From assembly GCA_005406025.1 (NCBI GenBank), contig BGZK01000077.1:744001-808000 (forward strand): 64,000 bases of DNA. Reading direction: 5' to 3'. Positions 60,213 through 64,000 of this stretch are shown here, piece after piece. The translations under genes and the position numbers were made by a program. How positions within the stretch are numbered: the first letter of the stretch is position 1; each line of letters begins with the position of its first letter. The stretch is from Eumeta japonica (taxonomy: Eukaryota; Arthropoda; Insecta; Lepidoptera; Psychidae). The notes under the pieces are model-generated. The model was not told where the DNA came from, did not search any database, and was given only the letters and a program-made list of their open reading frames with translations.

Positions 60213-60380
60213 GTATTGCAACGTGACGTGGAGTGCCACGGGCGGATCGTGAGCTCGGTGGTGCGGGTGTGCGGCGGCGACGCGGCGCGCGCGCTCGAAC
60301 GTCGCTGGCACCTGCTCTACCTGCGCGCCATCGAGTGGCAGTGCCACTTGGAGGCCTGTTTGGCGAAGTTAGATAATCAG
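60213..60380 (+). CDS. Coding exon, spectrin-repeat-like helix; nesprin/Klarsicht-type candidate
   Basis: The exon is 168 bp, 56 codons, phase 0 at both ends, between acceptor TTTGTTGCAG and donor GTGAGA. It is far more GC-rich than its flanks, with G or C in most third positions. Residues 28-53 read ERRWHLLYLRAIEWQCHLE and on into an amphipathic tail. The Trp at 32, Leu at 34/35/37, Arg38, Trp42-Gln43 and Leu46-Glu47 spacing is that of a spectrin-repeat helix, and the W..L..R..EWQ..LE pattern recalls nesprin/Klarsicht (KASH) repeats. Such proteins link the nuclear envelope to the cytoskeleton. The name is an inference from memory of the family. The following exon is in frame. Confidence 0.85.
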
Positions 60381-60954
60381 GTGAGATTATTCAGGGTAAA
60401 CATAAGCTATCAAAATTTGAATAAAAAAATAAACAAATAGGTAAGTTCAACAAAATATATTCACTAACCGGGGACTAGTTACGGGTATTCATAAGAATGC
60501 AACTTTTGCGTTAGAACACCTTAGTGTAGAAGGAAGTGCGTTATCTTCTAGAACGAAATACTGAAGGAGAACGAACTAGAATTGAGAAGACAACTTATAA
60601 CTCATTATGTTTTTCCAAAGTGCGCTTCTCTGGTTTATCTAAACCACACTAATTTTTCAAATGCGCTATCGCTCGAAGAAATCATCTTGTGTTTGTAACA
60701 AATTGAAATTATGATTAATTAAATAGTTAAATAATGTAAAGTAAGATAAAGTCAAAACACTTACTGTCTTTGTAACGTCTACTATTATTTTATTGATTTA
60801 CAACAATAGTGCTACGTTCAGTTTGTCTAAACTCAATTCTGCATAATAAGCCTTGAAAGTCAGCCACGAGCGGCTTGTATTATATTATTCATCTCCGAAT
60901 TCGTTGCTTCGAATTACGTGTTCCAATCAAGTCACTGAACAAAACAACACATCT

Positions 60955-60990
60955 CATTTTAAATATCAATGCGAATTGATATTTAAAATG
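60955..60990. repeat. Perfect 16-bp inverted repeat, 4-nt loop
   Basis: Arms CATTTTAAATATCAAT and ATTGATATTTAAAATG, loop GCGA. Confidence 0.95.
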
Positions 60991-61539
60991 TGAACGTCTG
61001 ACTAAGGTCATATCATAGATTACTCTTTATCTTAATTTACCTCTGTCGGCAAACCGTAACTTATATAAGATGTATTGACGTTAATATGTTTTTATTATTG
61101 CGCTGTCAATATAGCTTTGTGTTTTTTGCATAAAAAAAAACGAACAAAAGTAAACATTTGTTAAACTTTGTTCTTTGATAAATTACGAAAAATATGGTAA
61201 TAAAAATTCGTCTCAATGTGTTGCTCAATTCGGGGCCGTTTGATATTAGCTTCCAGTTATTATTAAAAATCGAGATTCGAATCTTTTAAATTCAAAAATA
61301 ATAAGACTGGTTTCTAAAAAAAAGTCTTTATAGCTTTAAAAATTAAGAAAATAAATATAACGTTACCAAAGAATTAAAATAATATTTACTACTTTCTTAC
61401 TTACTTTATTTATTTTATAATCGCCCACATTCCTACAATGAGATGGTTACGCTATCTGGCCTATGTACAGTGAATTCCTTAATTTTTTATGTCGAATGAT
61501 CTTGTTCTCGTTTTGTTGATACCATTTTTTATTCCTTTC

Positions 61540-61680
61540 TCAGTTTCGCTTCGATTTCGAGGCCGATTCTACTCTCGATTGTGATCCCAATCCTGCTTTA
61601 GTTCATCATTGTCCGTTCGGCCGTTCGCCCAACTGACCATCCACGCGACCATCAATCCGGCCATCGACCCATCAGACCAA
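61540..61680 (-). repeat. Hexamer-rich tract (Helitron-like interior), minus orientation
   Basis: TTCGCTTCGATTTCGAGGCC and CTCGATTGTGATCCCAATCC show the same loose CGATTC texture as at 4717 and 6320. A CCATC/CGACC-rich segment ending near 61680 follows. No terminus was found. Confidence 0.45.
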
Positions 61681-62003
61681 ATATCAAAAATTATATTTTT
61701 ATATTATTATATTATATATAATCCATTTTTATATTTAATTAGACGGGTCTCTACCTGATAAATATTTGCAATACGGCGACAAGCCGAATAAAAGTTTCCA
61801 AACACGCTCCACATAAAAACAAGCGGTGTAAGAAATGCAGTTGTTTCACCATATATTTCGATAAAAGCTGTTTCATTTGATGCATAGAAAGGTTGCATAA
61901 TTTGAGGCCAAGCTTGCAAAATGTATTGGCTGTATAAAATCTTTTATAGCGTTGTCATTTGCTGTTATTACAGAAGCAGTGCGCTCTGTAAAAGAAATGT
62001 CGT

Positions 62004-62101
62004 CCAGCAGGCCTAGCATGACGCCCTAGACAAGTCTATCTAATCACTTTCATTCATAACGTTACGCGAGAAAGGCTAAGGCGTCATGCTAGGTCTGCTG
62101 G
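62004..62101. repeat. Hairpin with 26-bp arms (MITE or precursor-miRNA-like)
   Basis: Left arm CCAGCAGGCCTAGCATGACG plus CCCTAG (62004-62029) pairs with CTAAGGCGTCATGC plus TAGGTCTGCTGG (62076-62101) with two mismatches. The loop is 46 nt. Total length of 98 nt suits either a tiny MITE or an intronic hairpin RNA. Confidence 0.9.
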
Positions 62102-63679
62102 TTATTATTCGGCCATTTTGTGGCTACTAAGATACATATAAACACCTACTCCTTTTTAAAATCGGTTAAAACTGAAATGGTATTTATCTATATAAAAGAA
62201 TACGTAGTCTAGACATTGCAATATATATCTAATCTCTTTTAACGACAAATAAATTAATAAATTACAATTCATAGTTACTAAAACTATATGTTTGTTTATT
62301 ACGTTCAATAGATTAAAAATATTCTTTACAAACATACTTTTCTTTACATTTGACCGAACGCCATTTGCACCGAAATATCGATCCCGCACACGACTGTTAC
62401 CCAACTCTTATCGGTCCTCAATCGCAGATACGGTAGGTAGATTTTAACATCACATTGTATTAATACGCCACATCGCGTACGGCGAGCGCGACCACAATGA
62501 GGCAATCGCCCACCCGTCGCTTGCCACCCCTCTTGTTTGCAAACATAATCCTAAAGCGAGCCAAACGCAAAACCATACATTTCGCACGCGAAAATGCATG
62601 TCGCCCCACTGGAATACTAAACGGCCAATTTAAATCGACAGGGTCATACCATAAATGCATTTAAGTTTCGAGGACTTCGATGGCAATAATTCAATTTCTA
62701 TGCCTCGTGACCCGTTAGGGGGTCCGTATGGTTAATATTTCATGACCAATTTAGTAAAGGGTTGTGTGACGCGTGCCATTTGTATGTATAAATTTCATTT
62801 TATTATGTTTGTCTGGGATTCTGTTGTGATATACGGTTGTTTGGGACATTCTTTCATTGTTGAATTTAGTCTTTTTAACGTTATAAATTTATGGTTACAG
62901 CTTTTTAACTTTTCACATTTACGGTATTGGGATTTATTACTCTATAAATGTTTAATTTAATTTTTGTTCAGTGTTTGTATTATTATAACATTTAACGATC
63001 GTGGTCGCCGAGCTGCGACTGACGCACATTTTCATGATTCAGTGAGTGAGTAGTTCGAGGAAGAACAGTTTCGTGTCTCATGACGTTATAAAATGTTAGA
63101 TCATTGCCTTGTTTATGCCTGTAGGAAACATAATAATATTGCATTAATTTTTTTTTAAAGAAAAAAAATCGCTACAAAGAGATTGTGCTGGTCCATTGCA
63201 ACTACTTTTGTAAAAGAACATTGTATTTTTATTTTTATGGTTTTATGCGTAATATGACGCTGAGTTTCATGATTTGATCATGTTGAGTCTGTATCGCGTT
63301 GGACCTTCGATATGTTCAAGCTAATAATTACCATACTCAATGGCCTACAGAGATCAGAAGAATAATTGTAGCCTTGATATTAAAGAAAATTTATAAACTG
63401 TCCATATCATCACAAGTTTTTCAAAAGTAAATTAATATTTGAGCATTTGTGACGGGGAATTTCACAAAAAAAGTATATAAATCTCGTTATTGCATTTCAT
63501 TTTTTATTGCATTTCGATATTACAGAGTCGAGGATGAAAGTTAATATACGATGAATTATGACGTTAAGTAGAAGAATACACATTTTATGTGCACTGTTTT
63601 TACGCAGCTTATTATACGATTCGTTGTAAGATTGTTCGTGGGATATTTAAAATGAAATGAATGTTTGTGCTTATTCCAG

Positions 63680-63848
63680 AACGGATTTCCGTCGGAACCG
63701 GCGAGCGACAGCGACGAGGAACCGGCATTGAAACAGCCGAGGTTGAATCGGCGCGGGTCTCCGAGACGCTCCCCTCGCGTGCTGCGTCAAAGGGCCCATG
63801 CACGGCGCTGGGACTCGGCCGACAGCAGGGAATCTTGTTCCGAGGTTG
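63680..63848 (+). CDS. Coding exon, acidic then Arg/Ser-rich linker
   Basis: The exon starts after acceptor TTATTCCAG in phase 0, matching the 60213 exon. It encodes an acidic cluster (EPASDSDEEPALKQPRLN, about residues 6-23), then a basic stretch with SPRR and SPRVLRQR, then WDSADSRESCSE. Two donors are possible: GTTGGT at 63845 (165 bp, phase 0) or GTAATT at 63849 (169 bp, phase 1). The second is preferred on its GTAA start. Low-complexity charged linkers between spectrin repeats and a C-terminal anchor would suit a nesprin/Klarsicht-like protein, but composition alone is weak evidence. Confidence 0.8.
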
Positions 63849-64000
63849 GTAATTTTAATATATCGTAATATTTTATAAATGGTACTTAAAGGGACAAAGT
63901 GGCTTTCTCAGTTTACTTCTATTTCAAATACTTTCTATTATTTATAGAGCTATATGAAAATTTATCATTGTATACGTCTTTACACGTTCCAAAATGGAAC
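63849..64000 (+). other. Start of next intron, cut by window edge
   Basis: AT-rich sequence following the donor, with no coding frame. The gene continues beyond the window. Confidence 0.6.

Larger units (their letters stand above)
60381..63679 (+). other. Intron between the two solid exons
   Basis: The 3,299-bp interval runs from donor GTGAGA to acceptor TTATTCCAG. It is AT-rich and contains a perfect 16-bp hairpin, a pyrimidine-rich repeat tract and a 26-bp-stem hairpin. A frame through the donor continues 20 codons to a stop at 60438-60440, so read-through is not conserved-looking coding. Confidence 0.75.

Noticed and set aside
63612..63803. Minus-strand frame over the 63680 exon
   Set aside because: It is a shadow of the plus-strand exon, which has proper splice sites and phase.
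1..64000. CRISPR array, operon or phage-like system
   Set aside because: No regularly spaced direct repeats with unique spacers, no operon-like packed frames; the splice sites and SINEs show eukaryotic DNA.

Overview
The window is AT-rich animal nuclear DNA. It is almost certainly from an insect and most probably from a moth or butterfly. The reasons are very sparse coding sequence, short high-GC coding islands bounded by GT/AG splice sites, tRNA-derived SINEs, non-LTR retrotransposon remnants with CR1/jockey-like and RTE-like signatures, Helitron-like elements with a hairpin and CTAG-T 3' end, and many small non-autonomous DNA transposons. The taxonomic call rests on the look of the repeats and not on a search. 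No rRNA gene, functional tRNA gene, CRISPR array or bacterial-type operon is visible.

Gene content: I can support one gene on the + strand. Its exons are 60213-60380 (56 codons, phase 0 at both ends) and 63680 to 63844 or 63848. A likely upstream exon lies at 7007-7111 (35 codons, phase 0 at both ends; alternatively a first coding exon starting at ATG 7049). The 60213 exon reads as a spectrin-repeat-like helix (a W..L..R..EWQ..LE pattern). The 63680 exon is an acidic cluster followed by a basic, Ser/Arg-rich linker. This pairing suggests a nesprin/Klarsicht-type (KASH) protein of the nuclear envelope, but that is an inference. If exons 7007 and 60213 are neighbours, the intron between them is about 53 kb and makes up most of the window. 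Two further exon-like segments (7675-7771 on +, 20197-20294 on -) are weak candidates.

Layout: 1-7 kb has simple and tandem repeats (a 21-bp AT-rich minisatellite at 3301, three ~42-bp units at 3836, three TATA-containing 18-mers at 4578) and hexamer-rich Helitron-like debris. 7-13 kb holds the upstream exon, a minus-strand tRNA-SINE, two copies of a ~459-bp element and a ~1-kb Helitron-like copy. 13-27 kb is mostly unremarkable AT-rich DNA with small CpG-containing patches, plus a 0.75-kb element carrying arrays of ACTAGT-centred palindromes. 27-37 kb has Helitron-like copies, a decayed LINE with recognisable RT residues, a foldback element and a G-rich MITE. 39-45 kb has the third copy of the 459-bp element and a nested cluster in which a 556-bp hAT-type element with an exact 8-bp target duplication sits beside a long-TIR MITE. 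50-59 kb has a Helitron-like 3' end, a deleted mariner with TA target sites, SINE heads and an RTE-like 3' end. 60-64 kb has the two solid exons and a 26-bp-stem hairpin in the intron between them.

How the parts fit: the repeats look like passengers in long introns or intergenic DNA. The observation of most regulatory interest is the hAT-type element at 43864-44419, which carries five exact TATCGATA sites, the DRE motif bound in Drosophila by DREF and related to BEAF-32 sites. I see no convincing previously undescribed multi-gene system here.
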